From contig NC_090261.1 of NCBI RefSeq assembly GCF_037325665.1, positions 29,688,515 to 29,752,514 on the forward strand: a stretch of DNA of 64,000 nt, given 5' to 3'. The notes beneath the pieces were generated by a model that did no database searches, was not told the origin of the DNA, and was given only the letters and a program-made list of their open reading frames with translations. This document shows, piece by piece, positions 34,201 through 45,713 of this stretch. Numbering within the stretch: the first letter of the stretch is position 1; every line of letters starts with the position of its first letter. The stretch is from Littorina saxatilis (lineage: Eukaryota > Mollusca > Gastropoda > Littorinimorpha > Littorinidae). The position numbers were made by a program, and so were the translations under genes.

Positions 34201-37200
34201 GTGGAAACGCCCAGGTGCCCACGAACCAACCTCCAGCTATGGGTCAAATAGCCGGGCAGGATAGGCTCGTCAACCCTGGCAGGCAGCTATCCTAAGAGAA
34301 GACCACTCTGAATTCAAAACGAGGGTAGAGGAGGCTCATCATCCATGAAAGGAAACTCGTCTAGGAGAAGGAAAACTCCGAAATGAAACCCACGCAGTCC
34401 CTCGAAGACGGAATGGCACTGGCCTTTTTTAGGCGGGGAGCAGACCGGGTGCCTACGCTATCCTCGACAAATGGTTGTGTCATCAACGAATCAATCAATT
34501 GAGCAAGAAATAGTTATTGTGAAGACACCATTACTTACATCATTTGGCAAGTCCATCACTTTTTTACAAGAACAAGATTAGGCAGCATTGTAATGCTGCT
34601 GATTTAATTGATCACCTTTCTGGTAGACCATGCAACACAACTGAAAACAAAAGTGAAGGCCTGAAAATAATATGGCAAGTGAATCAGATGTAGCGTAAGT
34701 TATGAAGACACCAAGCGTAAGTTATGAAGACACCAAAATTGTGAAGTCTGTTATGCTTGAATTCTAGTACTCTTGAAATCTAGTCTGGTGTGTAAGAGGT
34801 TCCTGATACAGTTTGAAATGATCTCACTCATTCGATTCATTGCAACAATGGCAAATATTCACAGTTACAGGCAAAGTCTGAAAATTATTACGTAAGTTAT
34901 TTTTGACACCAGAATTGTTGTGTCCAACATTACCAACATCATCAATTATCATCGTTTCACAACTGATTATTTTTCTTATTCGCTTGTTTTCTTTTTCTGT
35001 TTTCTGTAGCAGATAACATACGTAAACATGTTTTGATTTACATTGTATCTGCCATCTACCACAATGAACTGAATTGCTGATTGCGTTGGTTCGAGTGACA
35101 CGAAACGAAAATGGTGTCAGAAATACGAACGTAATCTAAAACAAGCCACACTATTAAAATGCAGGAAAATGTAACTAATATTTCCCCTTCACAGCTTTCT
35201 TTATACAAACTCGAAGAAACTTTAAGTCAATCACAAAAAATATAAACTTTGGTTCAAGAAAAGGTCAAATTTTCCTGACGTTCGTATTGAAAGACACCAA
35301 AGTGGCGAGAATGACGAACGAAATCCACTAAGTTCAGCATCAATTTAAACAAATGCTGGTGATTTTGCATAAAACATGAACAAAAGTAGTTGCCTGTTGG
35401 GTAACTCAACTGAATACAGCAAAATCAATTAGGGATCGATGATTCTTGAAGTTCGTCTGTCTGAAAAACTCTTAAGATGTCGTAAGTTTGCGCGAAACGC
35501 CAAAGACACGAACAACTTCCAGGTCAAAATACCTCCTCTCAATGCATTGTGGGAAAGGTGAAGGCCATTTATTCTTAATCTGTGGAAATTTCCGCAGTGC
35601 ATTGAGTCGATTGACATTCGTTCGTGTGCCTGTGTCGACTTCGCGTTAGATTTTGGAAGTGCAAAAACGTAAGTAACGCAGTGACGCAAAACGTCGGATA
35701 TTGCCTTTCACACATTCTTTCACAACGCTAGGTCTTTTGATTGCTTTTATTTGTGCTAGATTGTGTCATTTTATTCAGTAACTTTCAATTATCAGTGGAA
35801 ATATCGAGTTGCATGTAAAAGATATGATGATGGTATGGACTTAGATCAGCGTGTGAAGTGAGACACGAAGCATTACTTACAGAATGCAATTTTTTCGTCC
35901 ACGCTAACGACACATTTTACGGTAAAGAAAGAAAATGAGCATATCTAATTGTTAAATACACTTAGTTTGACCAAAATAAATACAAACATGACACTACAAA
36001 CTGCTTCACTTACCATTGTGCTTTCTCAAACAAGACCACTCATTTTTGTCAGGTTTCAGTGGCCATTTTAAGTTGTATTTTCAATGGAAAATAATCAAAA
36101 ACAAAATAACCATCAACAGAAAAAATAATCTGTAAAATGATATTAATTCTTTATTCTCTCTTTAATCACAATACAACAACATTAACAACCAGAAGAAAAC
36201 AGTTCTTTGCAAAAAAAATCCAGAAAGTGGCTACCATTCATTTTGTACTTTTTGCTCAGTATTGTGCCTGACCTCATATATATCTATGTATATATATATA
36301 TAAATATATAGAGATAGATGACAGTAGATTTTTCGATAAATAGATTCGACCTTTGCAATTTTACAGTGAGGACAACTTACGGGTACATGCAAGGAAAGCC
36401 CACAACTTTTAAGGCGAACAACTCTGCAGAGTCTGCTGTGAAGGGCGACGGTAGTCTCCCTGTCACACTCGACCCCCTTTGAATGAACTTTGTCCCCAAA
36501 GTTCCCAACAATGGACCCGCCAAGCTTAGGTCCCTCCCAGGTGGAATGGGAACAGCACGAAAATGATTCAGTGGCCTGAACATTTCATGTCGAGTCCCAT
36601 CGCTGTCGACAACGCCAAATGTAATCGAGTGCCGAAACACCACAATCACCTTTGAAGGCGAAGTCCACTCAAACGGGATTGAGAGTAACTGTTATGGCTT
36701 CTTGAAGGAAGGCCTGAACATACAGACACACCAAAGCCGCCAGACCACATCACAAACAGAACTCTACAATCCACAGGTGTTGCCCACACACACACACAAA
36801 CACACACACAGAGAAGCCGTATCTATATCTATAAATATATAGAGATAGATGACAGTGTATTTTTCGCGTGGCTATAAATTGATTCGAGCTTTTCCCTTTT
36901 ACACTAAGGACAACTTACGGGTGCAAGGAAAGCGTTCTGGACAGTGCAGTGACATTCTAAAAATAGTAACGTAGTAACAGGAATATGGATTGACGCCACA
37001 CGAAGGAAGGGAGATAAAGGCTGAAAACACTGGAGAAGATAAGGAAGAGTTACTGGGAATGGATCCAGAGAAAAACCAAAATCGGTTCAGCGCTGCGCGC
37101 TGAGAGCACGTGTTGAAATATCTCATCGATGAGGTTGTGTCCGGGGTGTGGCTGAATACGGACTCCAAATTTGAAAAAGATCCACCGAGAACTTTGGCCG

Positions 37201-40200
37201 TGCATCGCGGACACACACACACACACACAGACAGACAGACACAAGTCGTAGATATCTATATATATATACGACTAGTGTCTGTGTGTCTGTCTGTGTATCT
37301 GTCTGTGTGTCTGTGTGTCTGTGCGCGATGCACGGCCAAAGTTCTCGATGGATCTGCTTCAAATTTGGTGGGCATATTCAAGTAGACCCGGGACACGACA
37401 CAACCTGGTCGATATTTCAACACGTGCTCTCAGCGCGCAGCGCGGAACCGATTTTGGTTCCACCTCAGCTATTTTGGTTCCACCTCAGCTTACCCGGGCC
37501 CCCATACCGACACACCATAGCCGCTACACCACATCACAACGCCAAAGTTCTCGGTGGATCTTTTTCAAATTTGGACACCGTATTCAGCTACACCCCGGAC
37601 ACAATATCATCGATGAAATATTTCAACACGTGCTCTCAGCGCGCAGCGCTGAACTCATTTTCGTTTTTGTGTTCATTTCACCATTATAAGTAACTCTTCC
37701 TTATCTTCTCCAGTGTTTGGCGTTTATCTCCCTTCCTTCGTGTGGCTTTCCCGTTCAGTTGTAAGTTACTACACTGCGCTGTCCACTGCGCTGAGCGTCT
37801 TCGGATATTCCCGGCGTTCTGTTACTGTTACCTATTTTTAGAAGGTCAACGCAGTGTACAGAACGTAAATTGGACCCGTAAATTATCCTCACTGTAAAAG
37901 TGCAAAGGTCGAATCAATTTATAGCCACGCGAAAAATACACTGTCATCTATCTCTCTATAGATACGGCTTCTCTGTGTTTGTGTGTGTGTGTGTGTGAGT
38001 GTGTGTGTCTCTATGTAAGCAACACCTGTGCATTCTTCAGTTCTGTTTGTGATGTGGTCTGGCGGCTTTTGTGTAATTTTATGTACTGGCCTTCCTTTGA
38101 GAAGCCATAACTTGCTCAGTCCTGTTTGAGTGGAGTTCGCCTCCAAAGGTGATTAACACGGTTACATTCGTCGACAAGGATGGGACTCGATATGGTCAGG
38201 AATGGCATTATGGCCACTGAATCATTTTCGTGCTGTTCCCATTCCACGAATCTGGGAGGGACCTAAGCTTGGCGGGTCCATAGTTCGGCGTACGGCTCTA
38301 AGTACTTCTTCCCGGCGAAGCCGTCTACCCGGCGAAGCGGGTACTCATTCTAGTATATATATATATATATAGATGTTTGGATTAAAAACACGCTCAGAAA
38401 GTTAAAACGGAGAGAGGTACAGAAAAGCGTGCTATCCTTCTCAGCGCAACTACTACCCCGCTCTTCTTGTCAATTTCACTGCCTTTGCCACGAGCGGTGG
38501 ACTGACGATGCTACGAGTATACGGTCTTGCTGAAAAACTGCATTGCGTTCAGTTTCATTCTGTGAGTTTGACAGCTTGACTAAATGTTGTATTTTCGCCT
38601 TACGCTTGTTGAGACTTCCTGTTCATAACTATTGTAAATCACTAATGTATGTGATTTCCTACCGGCACGGTTGGCCTAGTGGTAAGGCGTCCGCCCCGTG
38701 ATCGGGAGGTCGTGGGTTTGAACCCCGGCTGGGTCATACCTTAGACTTTAAAATTGGCAATCTGTGGCTGCTCCGCCTGGCGTCTGGCATTATGGGGTTA
38801 GTGCTAAGACTGGTTGGTCCGGTGTCAGACTAATGTGACTGGGTGAGACACGAAGCCTGTGCTGCAACTTCTGTCTTGTGTGTGGCGCACGTTATATGTC
38901 AAAGCAGCACCGCCCTGATATGGCCCTTCGTGGTCGGCTGGGCGTTTGTTTGTTTGTTTGCTTAATGCCCAGCCGACCACGAAGGGCCATATCAAGGCGG
39001 TGCTGCTTTGACATATAACGTGCGCCACACACAAGACAGAAGTCGCAGCACTGGCTTCATGTCTCACCCAGTCTTATTATTCTGACACCGGACCAACCAG
39101 TCCTAGCACTAACACCATAATGCCAGACGCCAGGCGGAGCAGCCACTAGATTGCCAATTTTAAAGTCTTAGGTATGACCCGGCCGGGGTTCGAACCCACG
39201 ACCTCCCGATCACGGGGCGGACGCCTTACCACTAGGCCAACCGTGCCGGTCCGGCTGGGCGTTAAGCAAACAAACAGACAAACAAACAAACAAACGTGAT
39301 TTCCTCACATTTTGTGAGGTCTTATAATAGGGATTCCACTGTACATGTACAATAAGGCCAAAAAGAAAAATATGTCTGTTTCCGGTAACCCGACCGACCC
39401 TATTTTTAAGCGCCGACCCTAAAGTTTTTTTTCGCTTTTCGCACACAAAAAAATAACAAAAAAAAGAAAAAAAACGGGAGGTAATCGGTCGATGAGACTT
39501 CACAATCGAAGAGACTTACCTCCCGTTTCCGTCGTCACGTGAAAAAAACATGGCGGCCAATGACGCCGGGGGAAAAAAACAACACGTAAAAAGACGTTAA
39601 CAAAACGTAAGAAAAAGGTTAAAAAAAAATAAAAACAACGACCGACCGACCCTATTTTTTTGGGCGATGTTACCGGAAACAGACATATTTTTCTTTTTGG
39701 CCTAACATACAAATGATACATACTTTCAGCGAATGGAACATGACTGCAGGGTTGCGAGCAGCTCTGATGGAATGATCCTGAATCTTGGTCAACAACACAT
39801 TGCGGAAGGAAGTGAAGTCTGTCGGTGGCTGTGGAGTTCTGATGCCCACGTAGCATATCTCGCTGAACGCTTCCACTTCAAACTTGTTTTTGGCGAACAT
39901 ATCCCGAAGCACTGCGTCTGTTCTTCTATCTAAAAGGATGTTAAAAAAAACACACTTCAATTTCATTTGATTATGAAACGCTTTCACTCTTTCTCACATC
40001 AATATATATGTAAGCTTCAATAATTTACCATTATCACTGATGTACGTTACTACCATTCATTAACTTGTTCGCATGTGGTTTATTATTTTCATTTTTAACT
40101 GTTAGTTCAAATGTTTTTCTTAAATCAAAGATTCTGTTGAATAAGTGAGCTATGTTAAAAAATGAAATAAATTAATCATGCACGACAGTCCCTCTTACAT

Positions 40201-42246
40201 AGTACCACTGGTATACATATTATCTTACAAGTTACATACAAGTTATATTTTACATGTCGGCATCAACCCTTTATCAATCTATTATTCTATGGTGACGGTA
40301 TGAAAATCTGACATACTGCTTTCACTTTGAATTGGGTCTGTATGATTAGTCTCCTGGAAAACAATCAGCATTGGCCCCAAGTTTGACTCCTTGATTTTGT
40401 ATCGTTGCGATGCCGCCCGCAGCTCTTCTGTGAAATGTTTTTTGTAGGCCTTAGATGCGTTGCTCAGAAACACAAACATGTCTTTATGCAGCCTTTCAGC
40501 CCTGGTGCGAAACACCACAACATCGGATGTTGCTAACACTTTCAACAGCAGTCGAGTTCGCTTGTTGTCATTCGCTGAGGACCCCAGAAGACCCTCTGTG
40601 TCGATAGCGATGACATTGGTTTCACTGTCAAAAGCTGCCCAAACTCCCACAGTGCAGGAGTGCTGACTGGTGGATGTCTGAAACACTTCCTGGCCTCCGA
40701 AGAGAGTGTGGTTCATGGTGAAGGATTTGCCATCTCCGGTGTTGCCAAAAATAGACACGACCTTGACCTGTGCGTCCTTAGAGCAGCCAAGTTTTTCAAT
40801 GAACGTCTCTTCATTTGTGACCTGCAGCAAGTACAGAAATTACATTCAGTTCCAATATTATTATTAATATTAAATTCAAAGCTAGAAGTAGCAAACTTGA
40901 AATTACAATCATCACTGCTTATACTGCTGCTTCTGTCCCTGTGCCCCATGCTGACTCTTAAGCCTGTCCTTAACTGGGTGAAGTTGACTTCGCGAAGCTG
41001 GTTATCAATGTGATTTAGCCATTTTCCAGCAGAATGAGCCCCATAGATACTCAAACTCAAACAGAACCTAAAAGACTCTCATTCTCAGGAAGTTATCACC
41101 AAAAGTCTGTTTTTAGACTCTTTTAGGTCGTAATATAAAGCAGTACTTGTAGGAAAGAAGTATGTGACAATTGATGTGTGACAGTGACACTTCATTATAT
41201 AACATAACATATATATATATATATATAACATAAGAGGCCTAATAGGCTTTTCAGCCTTTTGCCTGCTATGTTTTTCAACTAGTGATTTGAAATATCGTTG
41301 TTTATATTTGTGTGCTGCGTACGTCCTAGGACGATCTCAATTGAGTTAAATTTGTAGAGAACATAAATTGGCAATGTCTCCAGTGCTTGTATTTGTCAAG
41401 TAAGTTTTTGAACGTGTTTTGAAGGAAGACCTTAATTCTCTGAATATGGACAGCAATTAGGGAAAGTACCTGCAACTCCTCTCTGTCGTCCACAAGCAGA
41501 AAACTTTGAGGGCCCAGTGAAACGGACTGAGTTCCACTACCACTACAAGGAGGGTCACCATAGATGCTGATGTCATCCATTCCTGCCTCTGCCAGCTGAC
41601 TGGTCAGCAAATCCATCCCTGCTCCTGGACATAAGTCTGGCATACTGTGTCCGCTGCTACAATTGGAATGAGCGCTTGTCATGGACATCCTGGCAGAACC
41701 AAAATCACTATCCACAGTGAGGGTCTCCTGAGGGGAGAAACTCTGCGCCTGTGGGAACGAACAAAACGTTAAAGTGTCGTCTCCTACGCCCAGGGGAGAT
41801 GTTGGTTTGATTGTGAGTTGTGTTGCTGCTGAAGCTTCCTCTGCGGCCTTCTGTTCTCGTTCTCTCTTTTGATAATGTGCGAAGGAGATGTTGATGTGTT
41901 GTTGTTTACGGTTTTTGTGGGCAATTGCGTAGCAATCAAAACAGAGAGAAAATTGACAGTTTTCACACCACACGTCAGCGAAGTTCCTGTCCTTGCACTC
42001 GAAGTTCAGATACTTTGCCTGACATAGAAGACTCGATGGAGGGGGCTCGATCGTCCGTCTGTCGTGATACTCGAAACTAACTTTTCTGGAGTGGATGTCT
42101 CGTTCACAATTTTGGCACTGAGCCGACTTACAATCAGTACAAAAATAAGCAGCCTCTGTTGTAATATCGGGGCAACAGAGTTTCTCCTGACAATACTGTC
42201 TAGATGTTCGACACTTTTGACGTCTTTTGGGCTGCGGTCGCATCAT
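25229..42246 (-). CDS. ZFYVE1: Zinc finger FYVE domain-containing protein 1 (DFCP1), complete
   Basis: Eleven coding exons on the minus strand, all phase-consistent: 42246-41470, 40821-40326, 39929-39724, 31154-31057, 29520-29406, 28947-28850, 28238-28124, 27608-27438, 27182-27020 (or 27008), 26298-26194, 25461-25229. About 858-862 residues (human 777). Residues 1-110 hold Cys/His-rich zinc-binding motifs; a low-complexity linker follows; a P-loop NTPase domain begins near 260 with Walker A GNTGDGKS (about 285-292) and IDTEGLLG; Cys-rich segments (ECPTCGVIYRSRQHW) follow; two FYVE domains end the protein (KHHCRACGHGFC and IHHCRACGHGVC, each with a downstream RVC). Known role: binds PI3P, sits on Golgi/ER and marks omegasomes during autophagy. 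It is divergent from RTF1. The start is the first Met of the long exon 1. The last codons have been duplicated downstream. Confidence 0.95.
25941..26109. repeat. Small inverted-repeat element in ZFYVE1 intron 10
   Basis: TCGGTATCTGAGAAGCTCTCG at the left (quoted part imperfect) is mirrored by CGAGAGCTTGGAATACCGA at the right. About 170 bp, no ORF of interest, followed by a TATTG/TACTG-rich tail. Confidence 0.45.
27645..27730 (+). repeat. tRNA-like SINE head
   Basis: GCGCAATGGCCTAGTGGATA and TTGAGTGTTTGAATCCC are spaced like boxes A and B, but stems do not pair well enough for a tRNA. It lies in ZFYVE1 intron 7; the body downstream (T-run at 27740) is poorly defined. Confidence 0.4.
28376..28432. 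repeat. (TAAGG)n pentanucleotide repeat
   Basis: About ten tandem copies of TAAGG in ZFYVE1 intron 6. Confidence 0.9.
29755..30761 (+). mobile_element. hAT-like non-autonomous element, about 1 kb
   Basis: Ends are CAGGGATGTCG and the inverse of CAGGGATGTTG, the CAGGG start typical of hAT. Inside, a short frame MPPKKTKACQRT (30143 onward) and a later one with WLEVDSKETIYIGKLFCRTC recall N-terminal zinc-finger parts of hAT-family transposases, but the catalytic region is absent. No clean 8-bp duplication could be identified. In ZFYVE1 intron 4. Confidence 0.55.
31205..31385. repeat. Repeat with AAGACC motifs
   Basis: TTTAAGACCTGGCC, TTTAAAGACC and GTTTCACTG recall blocks at 60845-61000, 61262-61345, 61730-61885 and 63540-63710, all ending near a C- or G-run and a CACTGT-like end. 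It is probably a small dispersed element common in molluscs. Confidence 0.4.
33903..34492 (+). mobile_element. Retroposon with 12-bp target duplication
   Basis: AATCAATTGAGC flanks both sides (33891-33902, 34493-34504). The insert is GC-rich compared with its surroundings and ends ATCAACGAATCAATC, a short repeated tail such as some non-LTR elements have. No reverse transcriptase frame; either a SINE or a LINE UTR fragment. Confidence 0.6.
34505..36370. other. AT-rich repeat-derived stretch without a gene
   Basis: TAAGTTATGAAGACACCA occurs twice in tandem at about 34695-34730, and related TAAGTTAT...GACACCAGAAT words follow. No ORF above about 90 codons and no recognisable domain. It resembles the interior of the element at 54157-55899, which also has many GACACCAAA words. 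Confidence 0.35.
38661..39295 (+). mobile_element. SINE containing a second, inverted SINE
   Basis: The outer SINE starts ACCGGCACGGTTGGCCTAGT (box A-like) with GTGGGTTTGAACCCCGG (box B-like) and is flanked by GTGATTTCCT at 38651-38660 and 39296-39305. Near its 3' end a second copy is inserted on the minus strand (head at 39249), flanked by CGGCTGGGCGTT on both sides. Tails are (GTTT)n / (CAAA)n. The third copy is at 63766-64000. In ZFYVE1 intron 3. Confidence 0.8.
39355..39703. mobile_element. 349-bp MITE related to the THAP/DDE transposon
   Basis: Perfect inverted repeats of about 35 bp start AGGCCAAAAAGAAAAATA and contain TTTCCGGTAAC. Next comes CCGACCGACCCTATTTTTA, the same succession as CCGACCTACCCTATTTTTA at 2245 in the 6.3-kb transposon. 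It has no ORF. It lies only 20 bp inside ZFYVE1 intron 3 from the exon 3 donor (39723). Confidence 0.75.
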
Positions 42247-42615
42247 TTGGACGACAATTGAGTTATGTCATGTTCACAAGACTTTGTTCCTGACTGGACT
42301 GACTGGGCTTTACCGATCCGCGAAGTCATCAAAACACAACCACCCAAAAGTCGAAGCGTATTTCGTTAACATTATTTTGATGTTTTTACTGGATCTCAAA
42401 ATTAAAAATTACGACACATTATTTTAGATTTTATTAAAGGTTACCTACTGAATTATTTGTATCCATTGGTATACTATCTGTGTTTAGTTTACTTGGTTTT
42501 CAACCACAGGAATCTACTTAATTTACCCGGTGCTTGTTTTTACGTTTGCAAGTGTCGTGTGCGGTCTGACTAAATACTACGCGACCGCACGCGGACGCAC
42601 GCGGCCTTGCTTCAT

Positions 42616-43214
42616 AGCACGCTTTACTGTACCTCTCTTCGTTTTAACTTTCTGATCGTGTTTTTAATCCAAACATATCATATCTATATGTTTTTGGAAT
42701 CAGGAACCGACAAGGAATAAGATGAAATAGTTTTTAAATCGATTTCGGAAATTTAATTTTGATCATAATTTTTATATTTTTAATTTTCAGGGATTGTTTT
42801 TAATCCAAATATAACATACGTATATGTTTTTGGAATCAGAAAATGACGAAGAATAAGATGAAATTATTTTTGGATCGTTTAATAAAAAATAATTTTAATT
42901 ACAAGTTTCCGATTTTTAATGACCAAACTCACTCATTAGTTTTTAAGCCACCAAGCTGAAATGCAATACCAAACCCCGGCCTTTGTCGAAGATTGCTTTG
43001 CCAAAATTTCAATCAATTTAATTGAAAAATGAGGGTGTGACAGTGTCGCCTCAACTTTTACAAAAAGCCGGATATGACGTCATCAACGGTATTTATCGAA
43101 AAAATGAAAAAAACATCCGGGGATATCATACCCAGGAACTCTCATGTCAAATTTCATAAAGATCGGCCCAGTAGTTTAGTCTGAATCGCTCTACACACAC
43201 ACACACAGACACAG

Positions 43215-43285
<71 letters not shown>

Positions 43286-43352
43286 ACGACCCTCGTCTCG
43301 ATTCCCCCCTCTATGTTAAAACATTTAGTCAAAACTTGACTAAATGTAAAAA
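42616..43352 (-). mobile_element. Helentron-like element, family 4, copy d (partial)
   Basis: Begins inside the family 4 body at AGCACGCTTT and runs to CTTGACTAAATGTAAAAA, with a long AC run at 43190-43282. It lacks the hairpin end, which is replaced by the terminal repeat of the surrounding 3.2-kb element. Confidence 0.6.
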
Positions 43353-43547
43353 GGAAGTTATGATGCATTTTCGAAGAGCTAGCGAGCGAAAGTGCAAGCA
43401 TCGGATATCTGCGTCCGACCATGTTCGCATTGTTTTTAGAATCGCAGGCACGACCATAGATTAAAGTACGGTTGTTTAATATTCTTATATATCTAGTATC
43501 TTCAGGACATCGTCTGCCTTTACACCGAGTTTTAAGTCACAGAAATA

Positions 43548-44290
43548 AACAAGTCGCGTAAGGCGAAAATACAATATTTAGTCAAGTAGCTGTCGAACTG
43601 AACGCAATGCAATTTTTCAGCAAGACCGTATACTCGTAGCATCGTCAGTCCACCGCTCATGGCAAAGGCAGTGAAATTGACAAGAAGAGCGGGGTAGTAG
43701 TTGCGCTAAGAAGGATAGCACGCTTTTCTGTACCTCTGTTTGTTTTAACTTTCTGAGCGTGTTTTTAATCCAAACATATCATATCTATATGTTTTTGGAA
43801 TCAAGAACCGACAAGGAATAAGATGAAAGTGTTTTTTAAATTGATTTCGACAATTTAATTTTGATAATAATTTTTATATATTTAATTTTCAGAGATTGTT
43901 TTTAATCCAAATATAACATATTTATATGTTTTTGGAATAAGAAAATGATGGAGAATAAGATGAACGTAAATTTGGATCGTTTTATAAATTTTTATTTATT
44001 TTTACAATTTTCAGATTTTTAATGACCAAAGTCATTAATTAATTTTTAAGCCATCAAGCTGAAATGCAATACCGAAGTCCGGGCTTCGTCGAAGATTACT
44101 TGACCAAAATTTCAACCAATTTTGTTGAAAAATGAGGGCGTGACAGTGCCGCCTCAACTTTCACGAAAAGCCGGATATGACGTCATCAAAGACATTTATC
44201 AAAAAAATGAAAAAAACCTTCGGGGATTTCATACCCAGGAACTCTCATGTCAAATTTCATAAAGATCGGTCCAGTAGTTTAGTCTGAATC

Positions 44291-44355
<65 letters not shown>

Positions 44356-44637
44356 TATTCCTTGTCGGTTCCTGATTCCAAAAACATATAGATATTATAT
44401 GTTTGGATTAAAAACACGCTCTGAAAGTTAAAACGAAGAGAGGTACAGAAAAGCGTGTTATGCAACACAGCGCAACCACTACCGCGCTAAACAGACTCGA
44501 GTCGTTAATTTCACTGCGTTTTGCACGAGCGGCGGACTACGGTCATTGTGAAAAAACTAGTGCGTTCGTTCAGTTTAGTCATTCTATGAGTTCCACAGCT
44601 TGACTAAATGTAGTAATTTCTCCTTACGCGACTTGTT
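43548..44637. repeat. Two family 4 copies head to head around an (AC)n tract
   Basis: Plus strand AACAAGTCGCGTAAGGCGA at 43548 starts one copy that runs into AC repeats (44296-44352). The sequence then continues as an inverted partial copy ending in CCTTACGCGACTTGTT at 44637. It forms a large imperfect foldback. Confidence 0.6.
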
Positions 44638-44728
44638 ATTTCTATGACTTAAAAGTCGATACAAAACTTCAGGTAATGTTATAGATATACTAGATCTATA
44701 CGAATATTGCATGAACATTCCGGGCACT

Positions 44729-44763
<35 letters not shown>

Positions 44764-44858
44764 GACTGGCGGCACACACACACCACACTGACACGGCACA
44801 CACACACACTCTGACACACCGGGCACACACTTTTACACACCAGGCCGGCCCGCACACG

Positions 44859-44889
<31 letters not shown>

Positions 44890-44992
44890 CGTCACAAACC
44901 ACTGAGTCAATACACAAACAAACACTCACACTGACACGCAGACCGTGTTGTTCAGTCAGTGTTCACGGTTGCAGTGTCAGTCGGTTGTCAAG

Positions 44993-45029
<37 letters not shown>

Positions 45030-45187
45030 ACATGCTGATGTTCATTTTTCTAGTTATCGCTCTCTTTTGCTCCATTCCTTCGATCATCATCATCATTATC
45101 ATCACTGCATGAGACGGTCATCATCATCATTATCATAATGATTTTCATCATCATTATCATCCTCCTCGCTAGAGTCTTCCAAAATGC

Positions 45188-45655
45188 ATCATAACTCCCT
45201 TATTTTTTTTTATTTCTGTGACTTAAAACTCGGTGTAAAGGCAGACGATGTCCTGAAGATACTAGATATATAAGAATATTAAACAACCGTACTTTAATTT
45301 ATGGTCGTGCCTGCGATTCTAAAAACAATGCGAACATGGTCGGACGCAGATATCCGATGCTTGCACTTTCGCTCACTAGCTCTTCGAAAATGCATCATAA
45401 CTTCCTCTTTATTTTCTGTGACTTAAAACTCGATACAAAGTATGATAATGTTGTGAAGATTCTATATATATAAAAAAAATTACATGAGTATTCTTTATTT
45501 TGAGGTTGAGCCTGCGTTCGTAGATCAATGCGAACATGGTCGGACGCTGAACCGCGATGCTTTCACTTTCGCTCGATAGCTCGTCGCAAAATACATCATA
45601 ACTCCCTTTTTATGTGACTTAAAACTTGGTATAAAGTCAGATAATGTTGTGAAGA

Positions 45656-45693
<38 letters not shown>

Positions 45694-45713
45694 GTACATG
45701 CACATGCTTTAGT
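45188..45713. repeat. Three diverged tandem units of about 200 bp
   Basis: CATAACT(C/T)CC followed by TGTGACTTAAAACT marks the units at about 45190, 45408 and 45597. An inverted copy lies at 43353-43547 with high similarity to the first. Non-coding; an AT run closes the array at 45660-45690. Confidence 0.6.

Larger units (their letters stand above)
33293..38353. mobile_element. Composite 5-kb insertion with CTAG ends
   Basis: Left end CTAGAGGAATACCCGGCTTC and right end (inverted) CTAGAATGAGTACCCGCTTC are alike, each next to CGGCGAAGCCG hairpins. Inside, a block at about 36640-37265 recurs inverted at 37270-38300 (for example CAAACAGAACTC, GAGAAGCCGTAT, GAAGGAAGGGAGATAAA), so the unit contains at least two nested copies. 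A related fragment is at 53757-54160. A CTAG end after a hairpin is Helitron-like, but the two-sided symmetry argues for a TIR element. No transposase seen. Confidence 0.45.
32673..38610 (-). mobile_element. Helentron-like element, family 4, copy c, split by a 5-kb insertion
   Basis: T5 and ACATTTAGTCAAG at 32673 and the hairpin TCGCCTTACGC with TTGTT at 38610 are the family 4 ends. The body runs 32673-33292 and resumes at 38354-38610; the joined flanks (CCAAACAT / ATCTATATG) match unbroken copies at 16590 and 43780. ZFYVE1 intron 3. Confidence 0.65.

Noticed and set aside
44679-44929. Cys/Val-rich ORFs with CVC repeats
   Set aside because: AC-rich microsatellite translation.
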